A DNA stretch of 64,000 nt from Bacillota bacterium (GTDB taxonomy: Bacteria > Bacillota > Clostridia > Tissierellales > Sedimentibacteraceae): the NCBI GenBank assembly GCA_023453025.1, contig JAEXUD010000058.1, positions 6,657 to 70,656 of the forward strand, in the 5' to 3' direction. Shown one piece after another: positions 9,928-17,536 of the stretch (its first letter is position 1; every line of letters begins with the position of its first letter). The translations under genes were made by a program, and so were the position numbers. The notes beneath the pieces are model-generated. The model ran no database searches. It saw only the letters and a program-made list of their open reading frames with translations, and had not been told where the DNA came from.

Positions 9928-10431
9928 CTAAATATTATAAATAGAGCTGACCTCCTTTCCTTTTTTATTGGTTGCTATTAAACCTTCATTAAGGGATACT
10001 AATATTAAACGTATATCAGCCCAACCCTTAAATCCAAATGCGAAACCCTTATTATACTTGAATTGTTCAATTTTTTTTCTTATGTGTTCTAAATTATCTT
10101 GATGGATTCTATCTGTTACAACAACTCCTGTTATAATGCTTGACATGTGTTCATTAGATGGTTTTACTATTGATTCGATTGAATTGATTAAAGATTTTGT
10201 AAATGTATCATAATTATCTGCATTAAATTCTTTGTAATATTTCATTAAGCAGTATTCGTTATTTTCAAAAGCATAGACTGTAGCCTTTTTTACAAGAATA
10301 TATTTTTCATTTCTCAGATAATACCTTGCAAATAAATCATACGTGTAATTATTTAAAATATAATTTCTGGTTATATCAAAACTGTTTTGCAATTTATATT
10401 CTATGTTGTCTAAATATTGTGCAAACTCCAT
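9928..10431 (-). CDS. Uncharacterised 167-aa protein upstream of cstA
   Basis: I do not recognise this family. The protein is soluble, predicted mostly helical, rich in Tyr, Asn and Lys, with no signal peptide or transmembrane segment. A notable block near the C-terminus reads KGFAFGFKGWADIRLILVSL. It lies 56 bp upstream of the long-form CstA on the same strand with no terminator between, which suggests an accessory or regulatory role for that transporter. GGGGCAGAA precedes the ATG as a plausible ribosome binding site. Function is unknown. Confidence 0.75.
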   Translation of the reverse strand: MEFAQYLDNIEYKLQNSFDITRNYILNNYTYDLFARYYLRNEKYILVKKATVYAFENNEYCLMKYYKEFNADNYDTFTKSLINSIESIVKPSNEHMSSIITGVVVTDRIHQDNLEHIRKKIEQFKYNKGFAFGFKGWADIRLILVSLNEGLIATNKKGKEVSSIYNI

Positions 10432-10535
10432 TTCTGCCCCTCTAATATTAAATTATAATTACTGACTGCATTAATATCCTTGTACTTGTATTTTATCACT
10501 TTTGGTAATTTCCGTCAATGGTGTTTTTAACTTTA

Positions 10536-10564
10536 TTGACATTTGCTGCTTACTAAAATATAAT
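10536..10564 (+). promoter_or_regulatory. Consensus sigma-A promoter for the ArsA operon
   Basis: TTGACA (10536-10541) and TATAAT (10559-10564) are both perfect consensus hexamers with a 17-base spacer. The start codon at 10622 lies about 50 bp past the expected transcription start. This is the best constitutive-type promoter in the window. Confidence 0.85.
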
Positions 10565-10621
10565 TTATTATAAGTATTTTTTACAAAATAATCATATTAC
10601 ATAGATGGGGGAGATATAGAA

Positions 10622-10915
10622 TTGGCAAATAATAAGCTGTATGAAATATTAAACAACATTAAGCTTTTCTTCCAGGCTGCCACAGACTTTAACAGAAGAT
10701 CCAAGGCACTTCTGATAAAGGAAGCACATAATGAAATGGATGACTTTATTCTTCTTTGCTTTGGAGACCTGTTAGGAATACCTATTCCCACAACTTATTA
10801 CTCACTTGAGCTTTTGCCCCTGATTTCAGAGGATTTAGACGGGTGGCAGAACAGAATGATAAGCAGATTGTACGTATGGCAGGAAAAATGGGCGGATTAT
10901 GGTTTTGATGCATAG
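10622..10915 (+). CDS. Small protein paired with an ArsA-type ATPase
   Basis: A 97-aa soluble protein read from a TTG start, with GGGGGAG about nine bases upstream. It contains FNRRSKALLIKEAHNEMDD and a hydrophobic stretch FILLCFGDLLGIPIPTTYY, followed by a Trp-rich tail (DGWQN, VWQEKWADYG). No obvious metal or nucleotide motif is visible. It is separated by only 8 bp from the ArsA/Get3-like ATPase and shares its promoter, so the two products probably work together. I cannot name the family with confidence. Confidence 0.8.
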   Translation: MANNKLYEILNNIKLFFQAATDFNRRSKALLIKEAHNEMDDFILLCFGDLLGIPIPTTYYSLELLPLISEDLDGWQNRMISRLYVWQEKWADYGFDA

Positions 10916-10923
10916 GAGGAGCT

Positions 10924-11859
10924 ATGAATAAAATTATTTTTTTCGGCGGCAAGGGCGGAGTGGGAAAAACAACCTGCAGTGCTTCTTATGCCGTACACGA
11001 AGCGAAAAAAGGTTTAAAAACACTGCTTGTTTCAACAGACCCGGCACACTCGACCTCAGATATTTTTGAAAAACAAATCAATGATGAAATAACTGGTCTG
11101 ATGCCTAATCTGGATGCATTGGAAATAAGCGGCGAAAAAGAAAGCAAGCAATATATGGACAGTGTCAGATTAAGCCTCAAGCAAATTGTGAGTCCCGTTA
11201 TTGTTAAGGAAATAAACAAGCAGATAGACGCCGCATCCATATCCCCAGGAACCGAGGAAGCGGCATTATTCGACAAGATGATTGAAATAATTATCGAAAA
11301 ATCAGAAGAATATGACAGGATAATATTTGATACGGCGCCAACAGGCCATACGGTGAGACTTTTATCCCTGCCTGAGCTTTTGGGCTCATGGCTTGACAGC
11401 CTGATAGCCAAAAGAAGCAAATCCGTAAATCTCATGTCAATGGCTCTCAAAGGCCGGAAAGCATCGGACCAGGATTTGGGAAACGATGAAGTTATTAAGG
11501 TTTTAAGAAAAAGATATGATAAAGTTTCCAAGGCAAAAAAAATTATAATGGATGATAAGCTGCTGTCTTTTATATTTGTAATTAACGCAGAAAAGCTTCC
11601 TATAGATGAGACCATAAAGGCAATAGGTATTTTGGAAAAATATAATATATCCGTAGGCGGAATTATTGTCAATAAAATACTTCCGGACAACATGCAGGAT
11701 GAGTTCTGGAAAAATAAAAAAGAACAGGAACAAAAATATTTAAATATTATAGAAGATACATTTAAAAACAAAAAAATATTCAAGCTTCCGTTGCAGCAGG
11801 AGGATATGAAATCAAACAACATTGAAATAATTGCAGATATGTTTAATGAGTTTATTTAA
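10924..11859 (+). CDS. ArsA/Get3 family ATPase
   Basis: A 311-aa single-domain P-loop ATPase of the SIMIBI class. FFGGKGGVGKTTCS at residues 5-18 is the deviant Walker A. STDPAHSTSD follows near 40, FDTAPTGHTVRLLSLPE near 135 is switch II, and INAEKLPIDET near 220 belongs to the family core. Two-domain ArsA drives arsenite export with ArsB, but no arsB, arsR or arsD is nearby. Single-domain members are also related to Get3, which targets tail-anchored membrane proteins. A role in handling or inserting its small partner protein is possible, though this is inference. GGAGG precedes the ATG. Confidence 0.9.
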   Translation: MNKIIFFGGKGGVGKTTCSASYAVHEAKKGLKTLLVSTDPAHSTSDIFEKQINDEITGLMPNLDALEISGEKESKQYMDSVRLSLKQIVSPVIVKEINKQIDAASISPGTEEAALFDKMIEIIIEKSEEYDRIIFDTAPTGHTVRLLSLPELLGSWLDSLIAKRSKSVNLMSMALKGRKASDQDLGNDEVIKVLRKRYDKVSKAKKIIMDDKLLSFIFVINAEKLPIDETIKAIGILEKYNISVGGIIVNKILPDNMQDEFWKNKKEQEQKYLNIIEDTFKNKKIFKLPLQQEDMKSNNIEIIADMFNEFI

Positions 11860-11894
11860 ATATTTATATCAAGTTCACTGTAAAATTAATTAAT

Positions 11895-11935
11895 AAATGC
11901 ACCTCATACATGTTGTGAAAGAGATGCATTTTTGT
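11895..11935 (+). terminator. Terminator-like hairpin after the ArsA-type gene
   Basis: AATGCA and CTC pair with GAG and TGCATT around an internal mismatch and a long loop, and TTTTTG follows. The hairpin is about 40 bp past the stop codon at 11859. Confidence 0.5.
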
Positions 11936-12184
11936 TACTATTCACAGTCAAAGTCAAGGTGAAAAATAAGAAAAATATCCGCTCACGGTTTCGGACACGA
12001 ATAATTCTAAAGCTCATTGCGGATAAAAATCCTACAGCTTGCAAACTCGCTGACGCTCAAACAATGCAAGCTGCTTAACAGATTTTTACCCTCCATTCGC
12101 TAAGAATTATAATCGTGTCCTGCAAATGTTCGCTATATATTTTTCTTATTTTTCTTTAAAGTTATGAATATTGTGAATAGTAAC
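11934..12184. repeat. 251-bp imperfect inverted repeat (MITE-like, non-coding)
   Basis: The outer 13 bases GTTACTATTCACA (11934-11946) are matched exactly by TGTGAATAGTAAC (12172-12184). Moving inward, AAAAATAAGAAAAATAT pairs with ATATTTTTCTTATTTTT, GGACACGA with TCGTGTCC, ATTCTAA with TTAAGAAT-like sequence, AAAATC with GATTTT, and CAGCTTGCA with TGCAAGCTG around the centre. Nearly the whole intergenic region folds back on itself. It has no coding frame. It resembles a miniature inverted-repeat element or a long hairpin RNA. Confidence 0.8.
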
Positions 12185-12199
12185 GCATTCTTTTTTTCT

Positions 12200-13009
12200 T
12201 TATTTTCCTTTTTTCGCATACATGCTTAACGAATACGAAAGCATGAAGCTCAAAATTAATATCAATATGTTCGATAAATAATAAAAAGAAAATTCAAAGC
12301 CCGGAAATATTGATATTATTGATCCGAGAACCAGTCCTAAAATCGCATAATATGTAAAACCATACGCTTTTGAAAAAAGCATAGAAATTAACTTTGCAAA
12401 TAATAAAACACTTAGAACAAACCCAATTCCTAAAAAAATAATGATTTCAAGCTGCAGATTTGATATTGCTGCGATTACAATTTCATAAGCTCCGATATAC
12501 ATCAAAATTATAGATGCGCTGATACCCGGTATTATAGTTCCAAAGCCAATTATAATTCCATAAATTATTACGTGGACAGCACCGGTTCCGGCTTCGTTGA
12601 TTATATTGACAGAATGATGTTCAAGATATGTGATAACAAGAGTTAAACATAATGAAATGATAAATGGTATTAGATATCTTTGCTTAAATCCCTTTTTATT
12701 TGCTTCTTTTATTACAGTGGGCAGAGTTCCCAGCATAAGCCCGACAAAAGCATATCTCACTTCTGTTTCATAGTGCCGGAAAAGGAATTCAATAATTCTG
12801 CTGAATGCCAATATACCAACTACCGAACCAATTCCTATCGGAATGAAAAAAAGCAGATTAGCCATAAAATTTTTATTTATATGTGCAATAAAATCAGTTA
12901 TTTTATCATATAGTCCAAATATTACTGCCAATGCTCCTCCGCTTACTCCCGGAGCAATGGCACCTGCTCCCATTACAATTCCCTTTAAAAACCCTGATAA
13001 AAAATTCAT
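12200..13009 (-). CDS. DUF368 membrane protein, polyprenyl-phosphate transporter family
   Basis: A membrane protein of about 269 aa with eight or so helices. The N-terminal motif GIVMGAGAIAPGVSGGALAV and the internal echo FGTIIPGISASIILMYIGAYE are the DUF368 signature repeats. Members of this family were recently shown in Staphylococcus and Vibrio to recycle undecaprenyl phosphate across the membrane for cell-wall synthesis (PopT). That role is taken from the family. I use the ATG at 13009, about 11 bases after AAGG, in preference to the GTG at 13021. The gene stands alone. Confidence 0.88.
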   Translation of the reverse strand: MNFLSGFLKGIVMGAGAIAPGVSGGALAVIFGLYDKITDFIAHINKNFMANLLFFIPIGIGSVVGILAFSRIIEFLFRHYETEVRYAFVGLMLGTLPTVIKEANKKGFKQRYLIPFIISLCLTLVITYLEHHSVNIINEAGTGAVHVIIYGIIIGFGTIIPGISASIILMYIGAYEIVIAAISNLQLEIIIFLGIGFVLSVLLFAKLISMLFSKAYGFTYYAILGLVLGSIISIFPGFEFSFYYLSNILILILSFMLSYSLSMYAKKGK

Positions 13010-13100
13010 TATATCACACACCTTAAGTCAATTTTTTCCTTATATTTAATTATATAGAATAAATCAAGTATTATCAATATAATTTCCAAAACGTTTATAT

Positions 13101-13128
13101 GATATTCTTCACTGCGTTCAGAATGACA
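13101..13128. repeat. Short dispersed dyad repeat, copy 1
   Basis: ATTCTTC, ACTGCGTTC and AGAATGACA form a small dyad (ATTCT / AGAAT) in the gap between two genes. A related sequence occurs at 41248-41302. The motif is of the kind scattered through many Clostridia genomes. Confidence 0.5.
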
Positions 13129-14376
13129 CTATATTTTATGCATTTTTGCTGCCTTATTAAATACAAAATAACCAATAATAAACATTAAAGCGATAAAGGC
13201 AACTCCTGTTTTAGAATTTCCGCTTATTTGTGTTGTCACTCCCATCAGAAACGCCCCGGTAAAGGATGCTCCCTTACCGAAAATATCATAAAATCCAAAA
13301 TATTCGCTTGATTCTTCTTTAGGTATAATTCTGGCAAAATATGAGCGGGAAAGAGCCTGTATAGCACCCTGAAACATTGCTACGCACACAGCCAAAAACC
13401 AGAATTCCCACGCCCTGTCAAGCTGCAGCGCAAATATTGCTATTAAAAAGTACCCTATAATGCTTATATTTATTAGGTCCTTTGTCTTGTATTTTTTTGA
13501 AAGCTTTCCGAATAACATCGCAAAGGGGAATGCCACAACCTGAGTCAATAAAAGCGCAAACAGCAGGCTGTTGTCACTTATGCCCACATCCTTGCCGTAG
13601 GATGTTGCCATTTCAATTATTGTATAAACTCCGTCAATATAGAAAAAGAAGGCAAGCAGGAAGGTAAAAATTTCTTTATGATTTTTAATATCCTTAAAAG
13701 TATTTTTCAAACGTATGAAAGCAATTTTTAAAGCATCTCTTTCTGCCTCCACATAATGAATTTGCTTGTAATTCTTGTATAATGGAATTGTAACTGCAAA
13801 CCACCATAATGCGTTTAGCAAAAAAGCAATTTTTGTTGCAGTACCGGTAGTTAAATACAGCTTGTCCGCAAATAATATTATTGCAAGGCTTATTGTAAAA
13901 GGAATACAGCTTCCGATATATCCCCAGGCATATCCCAGCGAAGATAATAAGTCCATTCTGTCATCTGTAGTAACATCCGAAAGCATAGCATCGTAAAAAA
14001 TCAAGCTTCCGGATACTCCTACCTTGGCAGCTACAAATACAAAAAGAAAGGCCAGCCATGAAAGATTGACGGATAATGCAGCGCAGCCTATAACTCCAAG
14101 CATCATCAGCATGGTGAACAAGGGTTTTTTATATCCTTTAGTATCAGCAAGTGTTCCCAGTATAGGTCCCAGTATTGCTACTATCAGCGTTGAAACTGAT
14201 ATTGCATAGCCCCAATAAGCTGTTGAATTTGCAGGAGATATTCCTTCAGCCGCCGCTATATTTTTAAAATAAATAGGTATAATTGTTGATACAAGCAATA
14301 TAAATGCCGAATTCCCCACATCATACAAAATCCAATATTTTTCCAAGGGCGTTAATTTACTTTCAGGTTTAAGCAT
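13129..14376 (-). CDS. MFS transporter, UMF1/Atg22-like family
   Basis: A 415-aa protein with 12 predicted transmembrane helices. The start LTPLEKYWILYDVGNSAFILLV is characteristic of the UMF1 family, which is related to the yeast vacuolar effluxer Atg22. LGPILGTLADTKGYKKPLF is the loop 2-3 MFS motif, and RSYFARIIPKEESSEYFGFYD is a well conserved family block near residue 345. The substrate is unknown, and amino-acid efflux is suggested only by the fungal relative. An AAGGAG site lies just upstream of the ATG. It is not in an evident operon. Confidence 0.9.
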   Translation of the reverse strand: MLKPESKLTPLEKYWILYDVGNSAFILLVSTIIPIYFKNIAAAEGISPANSTAYWGYAISVSTLIVAILGPILGTLADTKGYKKPLFTMLMMLGVIGCAALSVNLSWLAFLFVFVAAKVGVSGSLIFYDAMLSDVTTDDRMDLLSSLGYAWGYIGSCIPFTISLAIILFADKLYLTTGTATKIAFLLNALWWFAVTIPLYKNYKQIHYVEAERDALKIAFIRLKNTFKDIKNHKEIFTFLLAFFFYIDGVYTIIEMATSYGKDVGISDNSLLFALLLTQVVAFPFAMLFGKLSKKYKTKDLINISIIGYFLIAIFALQLDRAWEFWFLAVCVAMFQGAIQALSRSYFARIIPKEESSEYFGFYDIFGKGASFTGAFLMGVTTQISGNSKTGVAFIALMFIIGYFVFNKAAKMHKI

Positions 14377-14438
14377 AACCTTCTCCTTTGTTTATGAATT
14401 TTATTAAAACTGTCTCATCAGAGACAGCTGATATTATG

Positions 14439-14984
14439 CTAATAGTTGGCACAGTGGAGCTGGTAATAACCCTGGGGATAATGGCATATAGGGCATATTT
14501 CAGGCGCACATTCACTCCATACAAGATTCCCGCAGCTCAGGCAAACCCAAACGGATCTTGTCGGTTTGCAAAACACCTCGTTAGTTATTATATTACCAGC
14601 CAGCTCATTAAATCTAAATTGTTGATGCCTTTCAATAACTGCTATTCCTTCAAACATATTCGCAATATCTGTATATCCCTCTTCCCGTGCTGTTTCAGCA
14701 TATTGCAAAAATAAATCCGTACCTTCGAATCTTTCAACATTTGCGGCATCTTGTAAGTTTTCCAGGGTTGTAGGCATTTCGCCCTGGAGGATAAATCCAA
14801 GCCATATTTCTGCATGCTGCTGCTCATGTCTTGCTGTCGCATCAAATATATCTCCTATCTGCTGGTATCCGTCTCTCCTTGCCCTTAAAGCGTCGATTCT
14901 GTATCTTGTACTTTCAACTGATTCTAAATTGTAGGAATTAAGTAAATTCTGATATGTCTGACTATTAACAAAATCATTTACCAT
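14439..14984 (-). CDS. Rubrerythrin-like ferritin-fold protein
   Basis: A 181-aa protein with a four-helix diiron domain followed by a rubredoxin-type iron site, the architecture of rubrerythrin, a peroxide reductase of anaerobes. The helices carry ARHEQQHAEIWLGF (about 55-68) and IAVIERHQQFRFNELA (about 115-130). The C-terminal site is VCLSCGNLVW with CPICHYPQGYY, giving two CxxC pairs spaced like a rubredoxin knuckle. The residue set is diverged from classical rubrerythrin (for example HQQF in place of HEKRH), so catalytic activity is not certain. It is monocistronic. Confidence 0.8.
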   Translation of the reverse strand: MVNDFVNSQTYQNLLNSYNLESVESTRYRIDALRARRDGYQQIGDIFDATARHEQQHAEIWLGFILQGEMPTTLENLQDAANVERFEGTDLFLQYAETAREEGYTDIANMFEGIAVIERHQQFRFNELAGNIITNEVFCKPTRSVWVCLSCGNLVWSECAPEICPICHYPQGYYQLHCANY

Positions 14985-15070
14985 ATGTTCACATCCTTAC
15001 TATAAGTATACACTATATTATGTATCAAACAATATAAGGTGTGAAAAGTATTTGTAATTTCCAGTATACA

Positions 15071-15859
15071 TTATCCAAAATTTCTGTTGAAACGTTCATT
15101 AAGCTTTTCATTGATTTTAATACCTTTAAGGTATTCTTTAACTAAATCGGCTGTAATGCCTATCCCTTCATTATATAACTCAAATAATTTTTCATTGATA
15201 TCCTTGCACTCTTCAGCAGGTTCATAATTCATAATCAGTCCTATCATGCCGTCATAATTACCGGAAGCTTTAAGTCCTGCGATAATCAGATTCCTTTTAA
15301 TAAATCCAGGAGCTGCCAACAGGTTTAAGTAAAACTTCATAGATTTTAATGCTTTCAGCACATCTTCTTTTGATACTTCATCAAAAAAACCTGATATTAT
15401 TTCAGCATTTCCAAAACTCGGGTGTATATGAAATGTAGGTTTAAAGGATACGGGATTTAAATTGTTTTTAATCATAAGCATTCTGTCAAATTCGGTTTCT
15501 ATTGTACCATGAGTCAGCTTGTCGCTTTCTTTTTGCCTTATATAGGGATGACATTGTGTATCCAGCATAAAGTGACATATGAATCCGCAAATATACGCAC
15601 ACGCAGCTTCATTATCACTACAGTTATTTATAACCTTTCTGGCATTGTCAAAAAACCCTTTTGCAGATAAGTTGTGTAAATTATGTCCTATTTTACTGAT
15701 TTCATTAGATTTTAACGGTTTATAGTAGAACAAAATATCAGGTCCGTGAAGACCTATATTAAATAAATCCATATTTTTATCAATACACATTTTAATGTCA
15801 TCATCTAATACCTTCAAGACTTCCTGACCAAATGTATAATGAGCGTATGTAGTTGGCAT
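15071..15859 (-). CDS. Zinc-dependent phospholipase C family protein
   Basis: A 262-aa protein starting MPTTYAHYTFGQEVL, the usual opening of this Clostridia family. It has several histidines and aspartates suited to a trinuclear zinc site: HGPDILFYY near residue 38, GHNLHN, and FICHFMLDTQCHPYI near 95. No signal peptide is visible, unlike secreted alpha-toxin type enzymes, so it probably acts inside the cell and not as a toxin. GGAGG precedes the ATG. It lies 12 bp downstream of ogt, in one transcript. Confidence 0.85.
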   Translation of the reverse strand: MPTTYAHYTFGQEVLKVLDDDIKMCIDKNMDLFNIGLHGPDILFYYKPLKSNEISKIGHNLHNLSAKGFFDNARKVINNCSDNEAACAYICGFICHFMLDTQCHPYIRQKESDKLTHGTIETEFDRMLMIKNNLNPVSFKPTFHIHPSFGNAEIISGFFDEVSKEDVLKALKSMKFYLNLLAAPGFIKRNLIIAGLKASGNYDGMIGLIMNYEPAEECKDINEKLFELYNEGIGITADLVKEYLKGIKINEKLNERFNRNFG

Positions 15860-15871
15860 ATTAACCTCCGA

Positions 15872-16336
15872 TTATAAAGCTTTTTCCAATGAAAGAAGTT
15901 TTTCTTTCGTATCAAGCCCGCTTGCATAACCGACTAATTTTCCATTTGAGCCGATGACTCTGTGGCAGGGTACAAAAATCATAATTGGATTCTTGTTGTT
16001 TGCCATTCCTACTGCTCTTGCAGCTTTTGGATTCCCAACCTGCTCGGCAATTTGCTTATAGCTTCTTGTTTCTCCATAGGGTATGCTGCAAAGTGCATTC
16101 CATACCTTTTTTTGAAATTCTGTACCTTGTGGGTCAAGGGGCAAATCAAATGATTTTCTTGAACCGTCAAAATATTCGTTGAGCTGCTTTGCTGCTTCTT
16201 TTATAATACTTGTTTCCGATACATTAATTCCTCTCGCATCCATGCAGTCCGATGTTTCCACACCGATTATTGTATTGTCATTTTCTATTATTGCAATTTT
16301 CCCGATTTTTGTATCATAAAAAAATACGTTTTTCAT
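15872..16336 (-). CDS. ogt: Methylated-DNA-protein-cysteine S-methyltransferase
   Basis: This suicide enzyme removes methyl groups from O6-methylguanine. The active-site motif PCHRVIG holds the acceptor cysteine, and the DNA-binding helix-turn-helix block reads GETRSYKQIAEQVGNPKAARAVG. The protein is 154 aa from the ATG at 16336, which has GAAGG upstream and matches the normal Ogt N-terminus (MKNVFFYDTKIG). The longer frame, reaching a TTG at 16432, adds an unconserved stretch. It faces the LD-carboxypeptidase gene across a perfect 11-bp palindrome. Confidence 0.94.
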   Translation of the reverse strand: MKNVFFYDTKIGKIAIIENDNTIIGVETSDCMDARGINVSETSIIKEAAKQLNEYFDGSRKSFDLPLDPQGTEFQKKVWNALCSIPYGETRSYKQIAEQVGNPKAARAVGMANNKNPIMIFVPCHRVIGSNGKLVGYASGLDTKEKLLSLEKAL

Positions 16337-16439
16337 TACCCTACCTTCTCTCTGCAGTAATTTCCTGCTTTTATAATACAATAAAACCTTGATTAATTCA
16401 ATACACGACTTGATAATCTTATGATTAACCAAACAATAA

Positions 16440-16465
16440 TACTTTCATATACTGATATGAAAGTA
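16440..16465. promoter_or_regulatory. Perfect palindrome between divergent genes, candidate operator
   Basis: TACTTTCATAT (16440-16450) and ATATGAAAGTA (16455-16465) are perfect 11-base inverted copies separated by ACTG. The site sits between ogt and the LD-carboxypeptidase gene, 24 bp before the latter's start. No T-run follows the hairpin immediately, so an operator fits better than a terminator. Confidence 0.5.
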
Positions 16466-16488
16466 ATTTTTATGCGGAGGCGATATAA

Positions 16489-17427
16489 ATGGCAATGAGG
16501 ACAGCAATAAGACCACCTATCCTGCAAGAAGGGGATACTATTGGTATAGTAACTCTCGGAAGTCCGCGGGATGAAGCCACAATTAATGAAAGAATACAGT
16601 ATCTTGAAGGTCTTGGTTATAATGTAATTGTAGGAGAATATGTATACTCATCGGCAGGTTACCTGGCAGCAACACCCCAGCAACGTGCATCTGATTTAAT
16701 GAATATGTTTGAAAATCCAATTGTTAAAGCAATAATTCCTGTAAGAGGCGGCACCGGTGTAAAGGATGTAATTCCGTACCTTGATTATAATGCAATACGA
16801 CGAAACCCGACAATAATCACCGGCTACAGCGATATAACAGTATTGTTGAATGTGTTGTACATATGGTCAAATCTGATTACTTTTCACAGTCTTCTCCTGA
16901 TTGACTTCAGGGACACCACTCCTGAATACAATTTCAATCAGTTTTTTACTGCAACATCTACAATGACATCCCCAAGGCCTTTGGAAAATCCTCCCGGCAT
17001 ACCGTTAGTAAGCAGAGTGCCCGGCAATGTTACAGGAACCATTGTGGGAGGAAATTTGCAGTCATTTGTAGATACATTGGGAACTCCTTACGAAATTGAC
17101 ACAACCGGAAGGATTCTCTTCATAGAAGAAACCCATGAATCTGTCAGCCGTGTTTACAGGCTTGTGACTCACCTGATTCATGCCGGTAAATTCCAGGATT
17201 GTGCGGGAATAATTGTCGGAGAGTGTACGAATTGCCCCGATGCCTATGGCAAAACATATGAAGATTTGATTAATGAAGTCCTGGTTCCATTAGGCAAGCC
17301 TCTTATGACAAATTTGGCTTCAGGCCATGGCTATTACAAAATGGCGATTCCCATAGGAGCAATAACAAATCTAAATACTGTTAACAATACACTGACTGTT
17401 CTTGAGCCTACGGTAAGTCTTTTATAA
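16489..17427 (+). CDS. LD-carboxypeptidase, peptidase family S66
   Basis: A 312-aa cytoplasmic serine peptidase that trims the terminal D-alanine from muropeptide tetrapeptides, or in MccF relatives cleaves microcin C-type adducts. LQEGDTIGIVTLGSPRD opens the family fold. ITGYSDITVLLN near residue 112 contains the nucleophilic serine, and VGGNLQS near 185 and FIEETHES near 210 carry the glutamate. SGHGYYKMAIPIGA near 285 provides the catalytic histidine. GGAGGCGATATAA precedes the ATG. The gene is alone between a palindrome and a bidirectional terminator. Housekeeping recycling and antibiotic immunity cannot be told apart from sequence. Confidence 0.9.
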   Translation: MAMRTAIRPPILQEGDTIGIVTLGSPRDEATINERIQYLEGLGYNVIVGEYVYSSAGYLAATPQQRASDLMNMFENPIVKAIIPVRGGTGVKDVIPYLDYNAIRRNPTIITGYSDITVLLNVLYIWSNLITFHSLLLIDFRDTTPEYNFNQFFTATSTMTSPRPLENPPGIPLVSRVPGNVTGTIVGGNLQSFVDTLGTPYEIDTTGRILFIEETHESVSRVYRLVTHLIHAGKFQDCAGIIVGECTNCPDAYGKTYEDLINEVLVPLGKPLMTNLASGHGYYKMAIPIGAITNLNTVNNTLTVLEPTVSLL

Positions 17428-17450
17428 ATGGATATGAAATTTGATATAGT

Positions 17451-17489
17451 AAAAGGATTTTGAATTATACTTTAATCAAAATCCTTTTT
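17451..17489. terminator. Bidirectional terminator between convergent genes
   Basis: AAAAGGATTTTGA pairs with TCAAAATCCTTTT around a 12-base loop. T-runs on both strands allow it to stop the LD-carboxypeptidase transcript and the opposing GH18 transcript. Confidence 0.85.
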
Positions 17490-17536
17490 GTTAATCAATT
17501 AATAGTATTTGTTTTACGTCTTTCCTTTATAAAAAA

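Noticed and set aside
10986..11822. A 278-codon open frame on the minus strand inside the ArsA-type gene
   Set aside because: It is the exact antisense of a gene with clear P-loop motifs, has no ribosome binding site, and its product (Ser- and Leu-rich) has no recognisable domain.
10924..11859. Arsenic-resistance operon
   Set aside because: No arsB, arsR, arsC or arsD gene is near the ATPase, and the protein has a single domain.
15071..15859. Phospholipase C family call read as a secreted toxin
   Set aside because: There is no signal peptide, and the family in Clostridia includes many cytoplasmic members, so no toxin role is supported.
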